A stretch of DNA of 47,415 nt from Olavius algarvensis Gamma 3 endosymbiont (GCA_001735895.1 DS021200.1:473324-520738), one strand, 5' to 3'; counted from the stretch's first letter, positions 35,178 through 43,493 are shown. Notes: a model not told the origin generated them from the letters alone. Program-made: numbers and translations.

Positions 35178-36895
35178 ACCGAGGCCAGATAATCCCAGTT
35201 GATGAAGTAGTACACGACGAAACATACCAGCAGCGCCAGTGCCAGCACGAAGGTGCCGGGCGCTTCCATGCCGCCGGAGCCATGCTGCTCGACCGCTAGC
35301 TTCGGCGCCATCGGCAAACGCTCGGGTTGGCTGACGTTATAAGACGACGGCGCCAGCGGTACGCCAAAGCCCTGGAACAGGCCGGCGGACTCGTCGAGTT
35401 TCTTGCCGAACAACAGCGAACCCACGGTAACGATCAAGTACATAGCGCCGCCCAGCACGCCGAGCACGCCGCCGACACCGGCGACACCCATCATGGTGTA
35501 AGCCGTGCCCGAATACTCGAAACTAAGCAGCGCGCCGGTGAAGTCCATATCCCAGTGCCGCCGCGATACGCCGAGCGTACCCGCGCCGAGCATGAACAGG
35601 ATCATCAAAGTCATGCCGGCCGAAAACACATAGGGCTGCCACTTGGCCATCCACGGCAAAAACAGCGCGCGCCGGAACAGTACCGGGATCAGCAGGTAGG
35701 TCAACGCCATGAAAGCGAGCGTGGTGCCGACCGCGACGGTGGCGTGGAAGTGCGCCGGGACGTAAATAGTGTTGTGGATGATCAGGTTGATCTGCTCGGT
35801 GCCCATGACCACGCCGGTAATACCGCCGATAAAGCCAAAAATGATCAGCGAGAAGAAAAAGCCTGAAAATACCGGGTTACCCCAGGGCGCCTTGCGCAAC
35901 CATTCGAACATGCCTTTGGTGTAACCCTTGGCGCGTTGCGCGACCTCGACCGAACCCGGCACCGTGAGGCCGTGGATCATGCTCGCCAGTACCGCCAGGT
36001 ACATCGCGTAACTGGTGTTGAACACCTTCCATTCCGAACTGATGCCCGGGTCGACCAGGATGTGGTGCGCGCTCGCCAGCTGCAGGAACAGGATGTAAAG
36101 CAGGAACGCGAAGCGGCTGACTTTTTCCGACATCGGACGGGCGCCGAACAGGACGCCGGCGATCAGATACCAGACCGAAACGTGCGCGGCGACGTTGATT
36201 TGCTGCGACGAGTGTCCGAGGCCCCACCAAATGACGCGGTACATCGCGGCGTCAATATGGCCGATGTAACCGATCGACCACAGGAAGGTCGGCACCAGGA
36301 TAATGGCGCCGGAGGCGATGGTGAAGACCGCGATAATGCAGGCGGTCAGCGCGCCGAAAGTCACCAGCGGGATCGAGCCTTCGTAGGTTTTATCGTCGCG
36401 CGCGATAACCAGGGTTCCGAGGAATACGAAACATCCGATCAGTGCGCCCACGGCGAACAGGATCAGCCCGAGGTAAAAATGCGGAGCCGCCTGCATCGGC
36501 GCATAGGATGTCATCATGACGCTGGAATTACCCTGCAGCACCGCGACGTTGTTCATCACCATGCCGATAATCATCAGCGCGAATCCGAGCCAGGCCCAGC
36601 GCGGCGCGGCCAGGCGTGTGCGCAGCAGCGTCGACGACGCGAAGTAAAGAATTGCCATCTCGAAGAAGATGATCCAGAAAATCAGCGCGTTAATGCCGTG
36701 ACCGGTCAGTACCTGGTAAAACAGGTCGGCCGGCAGCAGGTGCACTTCCTGCCAGCGGGTCAGGATAACCCCGAGGCCGAGGATACCCGCGATCAACAGT
36801 GAAACGGCACCGGCGACCGCATTCGCTTTCATCAGGCTTTCGGCTGACCTGTCAAAATAGAAACCCGAATCCGGGCAAACTCTGAACTGTGCCAT
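35162..36895 (-). CDS. Heme-copper oxidase-family subunit I, likely NO reductase-type (Tyr-less)
   Basis: A 577-residue membrane protein with the ATG at 36895 (GGGGAG before it), one base after the subunit II stop. The six ligand His are present: His66 (low-spin heme), His228 (CuB), His277-His278, His382 and His384. The residue four after His228, which is the active-site Tyr in oxidases (HPEVY), is Gln here (GHSSQQI). An oxygen reductase is therefore unlikely, and a B-family nitric oxide reductase such as sNOR/bNOR is the best guess. Helix count about 12-13. CuA subunit II, CyoE and SCO are encoded alongside. Confidence 0.9.
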   Translation of the reverse strand: MAQFRVCPDSGFYFDRSAESLMKANAVAGAVSLLIAGILGLGVILTRWQEVHLLPADLFYQVLTGHGINALIFWIIFFEMAILYFASSTLLRTRLAAPRWAWLGFALMIIGMVMNNVAVLQGNSSVMMTSYAPMQAAPHFYLGLILFAVGALIGCFVFLGTLVIARDDKTYEGSIPLVTFGALTACIIAVFTIASGAIILVPTFLWSIGYIGHIDAAMYRVIWWGLGHSSQQINVAAHVSVWYLIAGVLFGARPMSEKVSRFAFLLYILFLQLASAHHILVDPGISSEWKVFNTSYAMYLAVLASMIHGLTVPGSVEVAQRAKGYTKGMFEWLRKAPWGNPVFSGFFFSLIIFGFIGGITGVVMGTEQINLIIHNTIYVPAHFHATVAVGTTLAFMALTYLLIPVLFRRALFLPWMAKWQPYVFSAGMTLMILFMLGAGTLGVSRRHWDMDFTGALLSFEYSGTAYTMMGVAGVGGVLGVLGGAMYLIVTVGSLLFGKKLDESAGLFQGFGVPLAPSSYNVSQPERLPMAPKLAVEQHGSGGMEAPGTFVLALALLVCFVVYYFINWDYLASVWPLS

Positions 36896-36896
36896 T

Positions 36897-37457
36897 TTAA
36901 TTCTCCCCCACATAGATTTTGCCGAGCATCAGGTGATGGCCGATGCCGCAGTATTCGTTGCACACCACCGTGAATTCACCCGCCTGATCCGGCGTCACCG
37001 TAAGCACCATTTCATAGCCCGGAATGATTTGCAGGTTGATATTAACCGGTTGGAGCGAAAAGCCGTGATTCCAGTCCATCGAGGACAGGTGCAGGCGGTA
37101 GGACTGATTTTTCTCGAGTTCGAGGATCGGGTACCACTGCCACAGGCGGCCCAACATGTAGACATCGCTGCCGGCGGGTGGTTTGACGACCGGAATGCCC
37201 GCCTCGACCTTCGGGTTGCCCTAGTCGTCGAGCACCTGGAATTGGCTAACCATTTCGTCGACACGCGACTGAAACCTTGCCGGCGTGGTTTGATAAGCCT
37301 CGTTGGACAGGTTCTGTTTTCCGTAGATGTGCCAGTAAGGCATCATGAAAAACATGATCAGGCACCAGACCAGCGCGATTCCGATCCAGAGAACTTCCTC
37401 TTTACCGATCGGCGTATTCCACCAGATCCGTTCCGATGGGGGTAAGAATGAACTCAT
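36897..37457 (-). pseudogene. CuA subunit II (CoxB-like), interrupted by TAG
   Basis: A 186-codon frame, strong AGGAGA site, ATG at 37457. There is an N-terminal membrane helix (EEVLWIGIALVWCLIMFFMM). The CuA site is intact in the second half: VVCNEYCGIGHHLM gives Cys-x3-Cys-x3-His-x2-Met with the extra His in DWNHGF. An in-frame TAG at codon 79 (37223-37221; LDD*GNPKV) separates the parts, where CAG (Gln) would be expected. Without reading through, the copper domain could not be made. Error, suppression or real inactivation are all possible. Confidence 0.88.
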
Positions 37458-37474
37458 GATAGTCTCCTAAAGAG

Positions 37475-37636
37475 TTAAGGGGCCACCGGAATGGTGGCTA
37501 TTTCCATGATGCCCCACAGGATGTAGAACACGGTGGGCATCACGATCCCCAGGAACAGCAGCAGGAAAGGATTTTCGAGCACCCGTTGAAAGAACGGAAT
37601 TCTCTCGGGTGTAGGAATCGGATCTTCTTGTGACAT
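37475..37636 (-). CDS. Small single-helix subunit of heme-copper complex
   Basis: A 53-residue protein starting at the ATG at 37636 behind an AGAGG. It has one C-terminal membrane helix (NPFLLLFLGIVMPTVFYILW), typical of the small helper subunits encoded at the start of ba3-type operons. It is 17 bases upstream of subunit II. Confidence 0.8.
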   Translation of the reverse strand: MSQEDPIPTPERIPFFQRVLENPFLLLFLGIVMPTVFYILWGIMEIATIPVAP

Positions 37637-37944
37637 GGCAAACCTCTTTATTTTAATCAAGCCCGGTTGATCACTGTTGCGGCTTAGCCACTCCGACCAG
37701 CCTGGTCACGGAATGCGTTTGAAAAGCGGCCACAAACGGTGTGGAATTTTTACTACCCGGCAGATTACCCAAGCAAAGGCAAAATTGATTTGATATAAGT
37801 CAAATAGGATTTTCGGGCGGTAACGCCTGCAGGACGCGGTTTGACGCGCTGCTCCTGGAGGTTTGACAATGATCAATTTGCGCGCCAAGCTCACGTGTTA
37901 AGTTGGCGTGCCGACCCACCGAATAGCTTGACTGGAACCTGCCG
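37637..37944. other. Divergent promoter region
   Basis: 308 bases between the leftward heme-copper operon and the rightward hemerythrin gene. An FNR/DNR-type box is listed separately. A small leader-like frame (37869-37902, starting MINLRAKLTC) precedes hemerythrin but is not supported as a gene. Confidence 0.55.
37790..37803. promoter_or_regulatory. FNR/DNR-type box between heme-copper operon and hemerythrin
   Basis: TTGAT-ATAA-GTCAA, with one consensus FNR half-site and the same GTCAA half as the nirS box. It lies 154 bases from the leftward start and 142 from the hemerythrin start, so it could act on either operon. Confidence 0.7.
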
Positions 37945-38430
37945 ATGGCATTGATTGAATGGCGAGACGAATACCGCACCGGAATCGAGGGCGTTGATTT
38001 TGAGCACGAACAGCTCATCAACCAGATTAACTCGATTTACCGGCTGGTCGAAAACCAGGCCGACAAGGATACGGTCATCGACGGCCTCGGTGAAATCTAC
38101 GGCAGTATATCGGCCCATTTCGCGCTCGAGGAACAGATGATGCTGCGCCACGAATATGACCACTACCCGCAGCACCGGGCGGACCACGAACGCCTGCTGG
38201 ACGAAATTCGTGATATCACCGAGGAATTCGAGGCCTCGGTCAAACTGGACCGGGCCGAATTCCAGCATAAGCTGGCGGAATGGTTCCAGCTGCATTTCAA
38301 GACCCACGATTCGCGCCTGCATAACCTCGCCGGCATGCGCTCCCACGAACCGGTGAGCCAGTCTACCCTGAAAACCCTGATTCGAAATGCCAAACAGAAA
38401 TTACTCCATGGACAGAACCGACCCAGTTAG
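37945..38430 (+). CDS. Bacteriohemerythrin
   Basis: A 161-residue protein with the full diiron motif: EGVDFEHEQL (His), AHFALEE (His and Glu), HYPQHRADHE (two His) and LHFKTHDSRL (His and Asp). Bacterial hemerythrins bind oxygen and can bind or scavenge NO. The C-terminus is longer than usual by about 25 residues (VSQSTLKTLIRNAKQK). Its end overlaps the next gene. Confidence 0.9.
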   Translation: MALIEWRDEYRTGIEGVDFEHEQLINQINSIYRLVENQADKDTVIDGLGEIYGSISAHFALEEQMMLRHEYDHYPQHRADHERLLDEIRDITEEFEASVKLDRAEFQHKLAEWFQLHFKTHDSRLHNLAGMRSHEPVSQSTLKTLIRNAKQKLLHGQNRPS

Positions 38431-38914
38431 AAAATTCGTTAAGCTTGCGCTGCTGTTCTGCCTGCTGGTGCCGGCAGTGACCCTGTCGGCCCAGCAAACC
38501 GGCAATGGCGAGAGTCTCTCCGGCTATTACGCGCGTGCGGGCAACAACGCCAGCCCGGCCAAAACCGCCGGCAACAATATCTACATCAAGTTTTTTGAAG
38601 ACCGTTGGGTCGGCATGTTATTCATTCCCTACCCCTACGCGAGCGAAGTCGAAAACGACGTGATCGACCGGGTTTTCAAGGCCGTGAAAAAACAGGCTCC
38701 CCGCGCCGCTATCGTGAGAGGCAAATACGGGTTGTTGAGCGAAGCCGCGACCGCCCAGATCGAAAGATACGGTTACCTGCAGGATCGCATCATTTTCGAA
38801 TGCGGCGCGATGTCACCCTGCACCATCAAACTCGGCAACGACCATCTCGAATTGATCAAACCCGGAGTGATCAACGAGCACATCATCAGGTATGACCATG
38901 TTGCAAACCCCTGA
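38408..38914 (+). CDS. Exported protein of unknown function
   Basis: A 168-residue protein from the ATG at 38408, overlapping the hemerythrin end by 23 bases. It has an N-terminal signal peptide (FVKLALLFCLLVPAVTLSA). Two Cys (FECGAMSPC) may bind metal or form a disulphide. It sits between hemerythrin and SCO, so a copper or heme assembly role is possible. No family recognised. Confidence 0.75.
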   Translation: MDRTDPVRKFVKLALLFCLLVPAVTLSAQQTGNGESLSGYYARAGNNASPAKTAGNNIYIKFFEDRWVGMLFIPYPYASEVENDVIDRVFKAVKKQAPRAAIVRGKYGLLSEAATAQIERYGYLQDRIIFECGAMSPCTIKLGNDHLELIKPGVINEHIIRYDHVANP

Positions 38915-38945
38915 ACCCCGGGCCGGTCGATAGCCGGTATCCGCC

Positions 38946-39593
38946 ATGAAGAAAAAGCGGATCATACCGGTCGGCAGCCTGGTTATCGGTCTCATCTTCG
39001 GGCTGGTCATGCTGGCCACCCATTTGCTGGTGAAACCGCCCGCGCCGCCGGCCGAACTGGAAGGCGTGCTGCGCCAGGAATTCCGTCCGATCGGCGGCTT
39101 CGAGCTGCAGACCCGGGGCCACGGCCCGATCACCGCGGCCAACCTGCGCGGCAAGTGGAGTTTCATTTTCTTCGGTTACATGTCCTGCCCCGACGTCTGC
39201 CCCAACACGCTGCACGAACTGAATTCGTTCCGCAGCCTGCTGGCGGATGAAACCGGCGCCGAACCGCAGGATATGCAGGTGATTTTCGTCTCGGTCGATC
39301 CCGCGCGCGACAGCACCGAAAACCTCGCCCGCTACGTCAATCATTTTAACCGGAAGTTTATTGGCGCGACTGCGGGCAAGGGCGCGATCGAACGCCTCAC
39401 CAAGCAGTTCGGCGCCGATTATGTGATCGAAGCCGAAACCGCGCCCGGGCAGTACCTGGTGGCCCATACCAGCGCCATTTTCCTGGTCGACCCGGCGGGT
39501 CGGCTGGTGGCCAGCTTTTCGCAGCCGCACTATGCCGCGACCCTATTATCGCAGTATCGTAAAATCACGGCGTATTTTACCGGCAGCGGGTAA
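38946..39593 (+). CDS. SCO1/SenC-type copper chaperone (second)
   Basis: A 215-residue membrane-anchored SCO protein. The N-terminal helix is SLVIGLIFGLVMLATHLLV. The copper-binding motif is FGYMSCPDVCPNT, with the distal His in VAHTSAI, plus the usual VSVDPARD. This is a second, distinct SCO copy, on the opposite strand from the first and adjacent to the second heme-copper-like gene. Confidence 0.9.
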   Translation: MKKKRIIPVGSLVIGLIFGLVMLATHLLVKPPAPPAELEGVLRQEFRPIGGFELQTRGHGPITAANLRGKWSFIFFGYMSCPDVCPNTLHELNSFRSLLADETGAEPQDMQVIFVSVDPARDSTENLARYVNHFNRKFIGATAGKGAIERLTKQFGADYVIEAETAPGQYLVAHTSAIFLVDPAGRLVASFSQPHYAATLLSQYRKITAYFTGSG

Positions 39594-39613
39594 AGGCCCG
39601 CCGGCCGCGACCT

Positions 39614-39790
39614 TTATTCCTCGGGTTTGCCGGTTTTATTCCATTGCTTGTAAGCCCAGATAAAATACGCTGTAATCAGCACCAGGTTGATAACTATACC
39701 TATCCCGAAAAACACGATCAGCGGGTCTTTCTGCTCAGGCGGATTGGCGGCAACGGGTTGCTCGGTATACGCGACGGTTTCTTTATTCAA
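39614..39790 (-). CDS. Small single-helix membrane protein (TTG start)
   Basis: A 58-residue frame from a TTG at 39790, missed by ATG-based calling. It starts with a polar head (MNKETVAYTEQPVAA), has one membrane helix (PLIVFFGIGIVINLVLITAY) and a basic tail (WAYKQWNKTGKPEE). An in-frame TGA lies upstream, so TTG is the only start available. The ribosome site is weak. It is divergent from the following gene and could be a small subunit. Confidence 0.6.
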   Translation of the reverse strand: MNKETVAYTEQPVAANPPEQKDPLIVFFGIGIVINLVLITAYFIWAYKQWNKTGKPEE

Positions 39791-39811
39791 GGCGTTTAAC
39801 GAAGAGAGTCA

Positions 39812-41173
39812 ATGCTGTTAAATCAGTTTACGCTACCTGTCCCCGATAGCAATGCCCGTAAGTTGACCACGGGCTGGCTGCTACTCGGCCTCGCCGCGCT
39901 CGTCGTCGGCGGGTTGTTCACCATTTTGGTGTTGCTGGCGCGCACGCCCTATTTTCAGGAAATCATTCCCTGGGTCGACTTTTTCCGCACCGCACTGGTG
40001 GTGCACGTCAACCTCACGGTGCTGGTCTGGTTCCTGGCGTTTACCGGCGTATTCTGGAGCTATACCAGTTCGACCCGCTGCCTGGCCTGCGGCTGGATCG
40101 CGCTGGCGCTGTGCTGCCTCGGCACGCTGGTGATCGTCGTTTCCCCGTTTACCGGAGAAAGTTATCCGCTGATGAACAACTACGTGCCGGTACTGCAAAA
40201 CCCGGTGTTTTTTACCGGCCTGATCGTATTCGGCCTCGGTTTTTGCCTGCTGGTTATCCGCGGCTGCCTGACCGCCTTCGACAGCGACAATCAGACCAGC
40301 GGCGAAACCAGCCTGCGCTTCGGACTGTTTGTCGCGATGGTGGCGTCGCTATTCGCGCTGGGCGCGCTGCTGGCTTCCTATCTCGGCATCGATGCCGGGT
40401 TCGAGGGGCTCGCCTATTTCGACCGCCTGTTCTGGGGCAGCGGCCATATCATCCAGTTCAGTCACACCCAGCTGATGCTGGTCGCCTGGTTGTGGCTGGC
40501 CACGGTAAGCGCCGCCCACTTGCGCATCTCGCCGCGCGCGACCCTGTTTTTATTCATCCTCGGGCTGCAGCCGGTGCTGGCGGCGCCGATAATTTACATC
40601 GTTTTCGAGGTCAGCGCGGGCGACCATCTGTTCTGGTTCATTCAATTGATGAAATACGGCGGCGCCATCGCCGCGGTGCCGATCGGCCTGGCCGTCACCC
40701 TGGCAATCCTCGAAAAATGGCGTCCGGCTCCCGGTTTCGAAGTCGAACGCAACGCCCTGCTGTACTCGATCCTGTTATTCGGGGTCGGCGGCCTGATCGG
40801 TTTCATGATCAGCGGCAGCACCGTCACCGTACCGGCGCATTATCACGGCTCCATCGTCGGCATCACCATCGCCTTCATGGGCATTACCTACCACCTGCTG
40901 CCGCGGCTCGGCTTCGCCCAGGTCAGCGGGCGCGCGGCGCGCTGGCAGCCCGGCATCTACGGCGGCGGCCAGCTGATGCACATCGTCGGGCTGGCCTGGT
41001 CCGGCGGTTATAACGTCGCGCGCAAGTCTACCGAGGTCGAGCGCGGTCTCGAACAGACCCTGGGGTTGGGCCAGATGGGATTCGGCGGACTGGTTTCGAT
41101 CATCGGCGGCATCATGTTCCTGGTACTGGTTTACCTCGCGATGAAACGCGGCAACCGGGCTGCCGCGTCTTAA
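39812..41173 (+). CDS. Divergent heme-copper oxidase-like subunit I
   Basis: A 453-residue, about 12-helix protein with heme-copper-like signatures: His65 (ALVVHVNLTVLVWFL), His212 in FWGSGHIIQFSHTQ, and the HYH pair His343/345 (VPAHYHGS). The residue at the Tyr position after His212 is Phe216, and the His-His pair that normally completes CuB is absent (only His272 in SAGDHLFW). This rules out a normal oxidase. It is probably an NO reductase-like or otherwise specialised member. A SCO gene lies just upstream. The family subtype cannot be settled by eye. Confidence 0.8.
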   Translation: MLLNQFTLPVPDSNARKLTTGWLLLGLAALVVGGLFTILVLLARTPYFQEIIPWVDFFRTALVVHVNLTVLVWFLAFTGVFWSYTSSTRCLACGWIALALCCLGTLVIVVSPFTGESYPLMNNYVPVLQNPVFFTGLIVFGLGFCLLVIRGCLTAFDSDNQTSGETSLRFGLFVAMVASLFALGALLASYLGIDAGFEGLAYFDRLFWGSGHIIQFSHTQLMLVAWLWLATVSAAHLRISPRATLFLFILGLQPVLAAPIIYIVFEVSAGDHLFWFIQLMKYGGAIAAVPIGLAVTLAILEKWRPAPGFEVERNALLYSILLFGVGGLIGFMISGSTVTVPAHYHGSIVGITIAFMGITYHLLPRLGFAQVSGRAARWQPGIYGGGQLMHIVGLAWSGGYNVARKSTEVERGLEQTLGLGQMGFGGLVSIIGGIMFLVLVYLAMKRGNRAAAS

Positions 41174-41220
41174 CAAACATATTTCGCCGCCCTCGAAACG
41201 CACCGCGATTTAAAAGTCCC

Positions 41221-41357
41221 CTCGTCATCCTGGCGTTTTCTTCGTCATCCTGGCGTTTTCTTCGTCATCCCGGAGTTTTCTTCGTCATCCCGGAGTTTCC
41301 TTCGTCATCCCGGAGTTTCCTTCGTCATCCCCGCGCTTTCTTCGTCATCCCCGCGTA
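41221..41357. repeat. 20-bp tandem repeat array (about 7 units)
   Basis: Seven units begin about every 20 bases (CGTCATCC at 41223, 41243, 41263, 41283, 41303, 41323 and 41343), for example TTCGTCATCCCGGAGTTTTC. Variants are CTGGCG, CCGGAG and CCCGCG. The last unit is split by the IS insertion. No spacers, so this is not a CRISPR. Confidence 0.9.
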
Positions 41358-41360
41358 AGC

Positions 41361-42594
41361 GCACTGCTGTCCGGAATAAATCATAATGCCAACTGTGCTT
41401 GATGTATTTGGAAATCGGATTTCCATTTTCGTCGTCGTTTAAGTACTTCGAATTCGAGTCTGGGTCGCTGGAATAGAGTCGATTTGAGTTCCGCCAGCCA
41501 CAGATAAAAACCGCGTCTCGATCCACAAAGTTGCCGGTATAGATCGGCGATGAGATACGTGATCAATGCCACCAGTATCTGGATTTTGACCGCATTCTCG
41601 CTTTGACCGAGAAACTTTTTGATTTTCAGGTTCTGCTTGACCCACTTGAACCAGAGTTCGATCGCCCAACGCTGCTTGTACAGCGCTGCAACTTCTTCAA
41701 CCGGGACCCCCATCAGGTTGGTTACCAGTACCAGCGGGTCCACATGATCCTCTCGATGCACCACTATTCGCCGCAACGGTTTGACGTAGTTGTTTTTCCG
41801 GCCGCCGCCAGGCCATTTGTTTTTAAACTCAATGACCTCATCCGACAGTATATCTCCTTCGGTCGAGCGGCTTTTGAGCACCCTGATCGATGCGTTACGC
41901 TTTAACCGGGTCACAAAGAAAGCACCCTCCTGGTCGATTTGATGCCACCAATTGTAATCGCAATATCCCTTATAATATCGTCTGGGTCGATGCCGTGATC
42001 CGAGCGTCACAAGGCAACTGCTGTCGGGGGGAATACAGCAGGTGAATCTTCAGGCCCGGAATGCGTGACATACTACGCGCTTGCGTCCACTCATAACCCC
42101 GGCCGCGCAGACAGATCGGCGTCGAGTCCAACAGATAGAGCAAGTCCTTTATCTCATTGCGTACTCGCCGATGAGCCCGGCCCATCAGCTGCTGGCAGAA
42201 TGATTCAAATACCCCGGCATCTCGTTGGCGATTGGCATCCGATAAAGTCGAGCGCTTAATCGGACCGCAGCCCAGGTGATAGTGATGCGCGGAATGACTA
42301 TTGTAGCTCACCTCCAACTCGCGCAAGCTCCGACAACCGGACAATTGAGCATACATCAGACTGATTAACTGCCCCCAGCTGTCGAAACCCTTGTTATGTT
42401 TATCGCTCCGATGCTGTTCAACGCAGCGTTTGAAAGTATTTTTAGGAAGGACTTTCAAAAGTTCGCCAAATCGGGTATTTGTATACATGTTGCAGTGTCC
42501 TGAAATTAAGTTGTCGCTTATGGTTTTATTCGTAAAACCCGGGCACTGCAACACTTTCAAATACACCAACTTAATTTATTCCGGACAGCAGTGC
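41361..42594 (-). mobile_element. Decayed IS4-family insertion element
   Basis: About 1234 bases bounded by terminal inverted repeats beginning GCACTGCTGTCCGGAATAAA. The likely target duplication GCGTAAGC lies at 41353-41360 and 42595-42602. It has split a 20-bp repeat unit downstream of the sirtuin gene and carries a frameshifted transposase on the minus strand. Confidence 0.88.
41381..42488 (-). pseudogene. IS4-family transposase, frameshifted
   Basis: The N-terminal half (ATG at 42488: MYTNTRFGELLKVLP, HHYHLGCGPIKRSTLSDAN, LLDSTPICL) and the C-terminal half (KGYCDYNWWHQIDQEGAFF, YKQRWAIELWFKWVKQNLKI) are in different frames. They break at the run of six G/C at 42026-42031. The first Asp and the Y-R-E-K region are visible. 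The sequence around the second catalytic Asp looks shortened (PRRYYKGY) and probably lacks it. So the element is unlikely to move by itself. Confidence 0.85.
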
Positions 42595-43429
42595 GCGTAA
42601 GCGGGGATCTCATATCGAATGCCGACTTTGCAAGGGCCGTGGCGCAGTCGATTTCGAGCTTCAATTCGATGAAATCGTCGGCGCGGGTTTTACCGCGGTT
42701 GATCGCCGCTATCGGCAGCCCCGCCTGCGCCGCCGCGCGGGCGAAGCGAAATCCGGAGTAAACCATCAAGGAAGAACCGACCACCAGCATGGCATCGGCC
42801 TGTCGCAGATCGTCGTAACAGGATGCAACCCTCGCCGCGGGCACGGTTTCGCCGAAAAATACGACCGCGGGTTTTAGGATGCCGCCACAAGCCTTGCAGT
42901 CGGGCACCCGAACCTCGGTTTCATCGTATCCGCTTAACACGGCATCGCCGTCCGGCGCCGCCTGCGCCGACCAATAGGCGAGCTCCGGATTACCCGCAAG
43001 TAATTGCTGCTGCAGGGTCGCGCGCGGCATAACCGCGGTGCAGCCCAGGCATTCGACGGCGGCCAGCGAGCCGTGCAATTCGGTGACTTTTTGGCTGCCG
43101 GCACGCTGATGCAGGCCATCGACATTCTGAGTGACGGTGCGCACCAACCGCTGCTGTTGCTCGAAGCGGGCCAGCGCACGATGCGCCGGGTTTGGTTGCG
43201 CCCGCCGAAAGCGTTGCCAGCCGATAAACGAGCGTGCCCAGTAGCGCTGCCGGGAGCGATGCGAAGTAACGAATTCGCGGAACTCCATCGGTTTCTGGTG
43301 CTTCCATTCACCTGTTTCATCTCGATAATCAGGAATTCCGGAGGCGGTGCTCACCCCGGCCCCGGTTAGTACGAAGAGGCGCTCGTGGCGGGCGATGAAA
43401 TCGACTAAGGCTGAAAACATAGGCGACAT
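42557..43429 (-). CDS. Sirtuin (SIR2) NAD-dependent deacylase
   Basis: A 290-residue sirtuin with GAGVSTASGIPDYRD, TQNVDGLHQRAG and the catalytic ELHGSL. The zinc site is CLGCTA and CKACGG, and the NAD segment is VVGSSLMVYSG. It removes acyl groups from lysines using NAD. The last 11 codons (TAVRNKLSWCI) lie inside the IS element. Before insertion the frame would have ended two residues after SPLTR, at a TGA in the 20-bp repeat, so the tail is foreign but the domain is intact. Confidence 0.9.
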   Translation of the reverse strand: MSPMFSALVDFIARHERLFVLTGAGVSTASGIPDYRDETGEWKHQKPMEFREFVTSHRSRQRYWARSFIGWQRFRRAQPNPAHRALARFEQQQRLVRTVTQNVDGLHQRAGSQKVTELHGSLAAVECLGCTAVMPRATLQQQLLAGNPELAYWSAQAAPDGDAVLSGYDETEVRVPDCKACGGILKPAVVFFGETVPAARVASCYDDLRQADAMLVVGSSLMVYSGFRFARAAAQAGLPIAAINRGKTRADDFIELKLEIDCATALAKSAFDMRSPLTRTAVRNKLSWCI

Positions 43430-43493
43430 TTTATCAGCTCCGCCGGGTTAATTAGCCTTTTATCCGGCCGCCGGCTTCCCTTATCAGGCGCCC

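Noticed and set aside
35936-36802. 288-codon plus-strand frame
   Set aside because: Antisense to subunit I, with the Arg/Asp/His-rich composition of a shadow frame.
41221-41357. CRISPR-like array
   Set aside because: Units are contiguous and only 20 bp with no variable spacers, so this is a simple tandem repeat.
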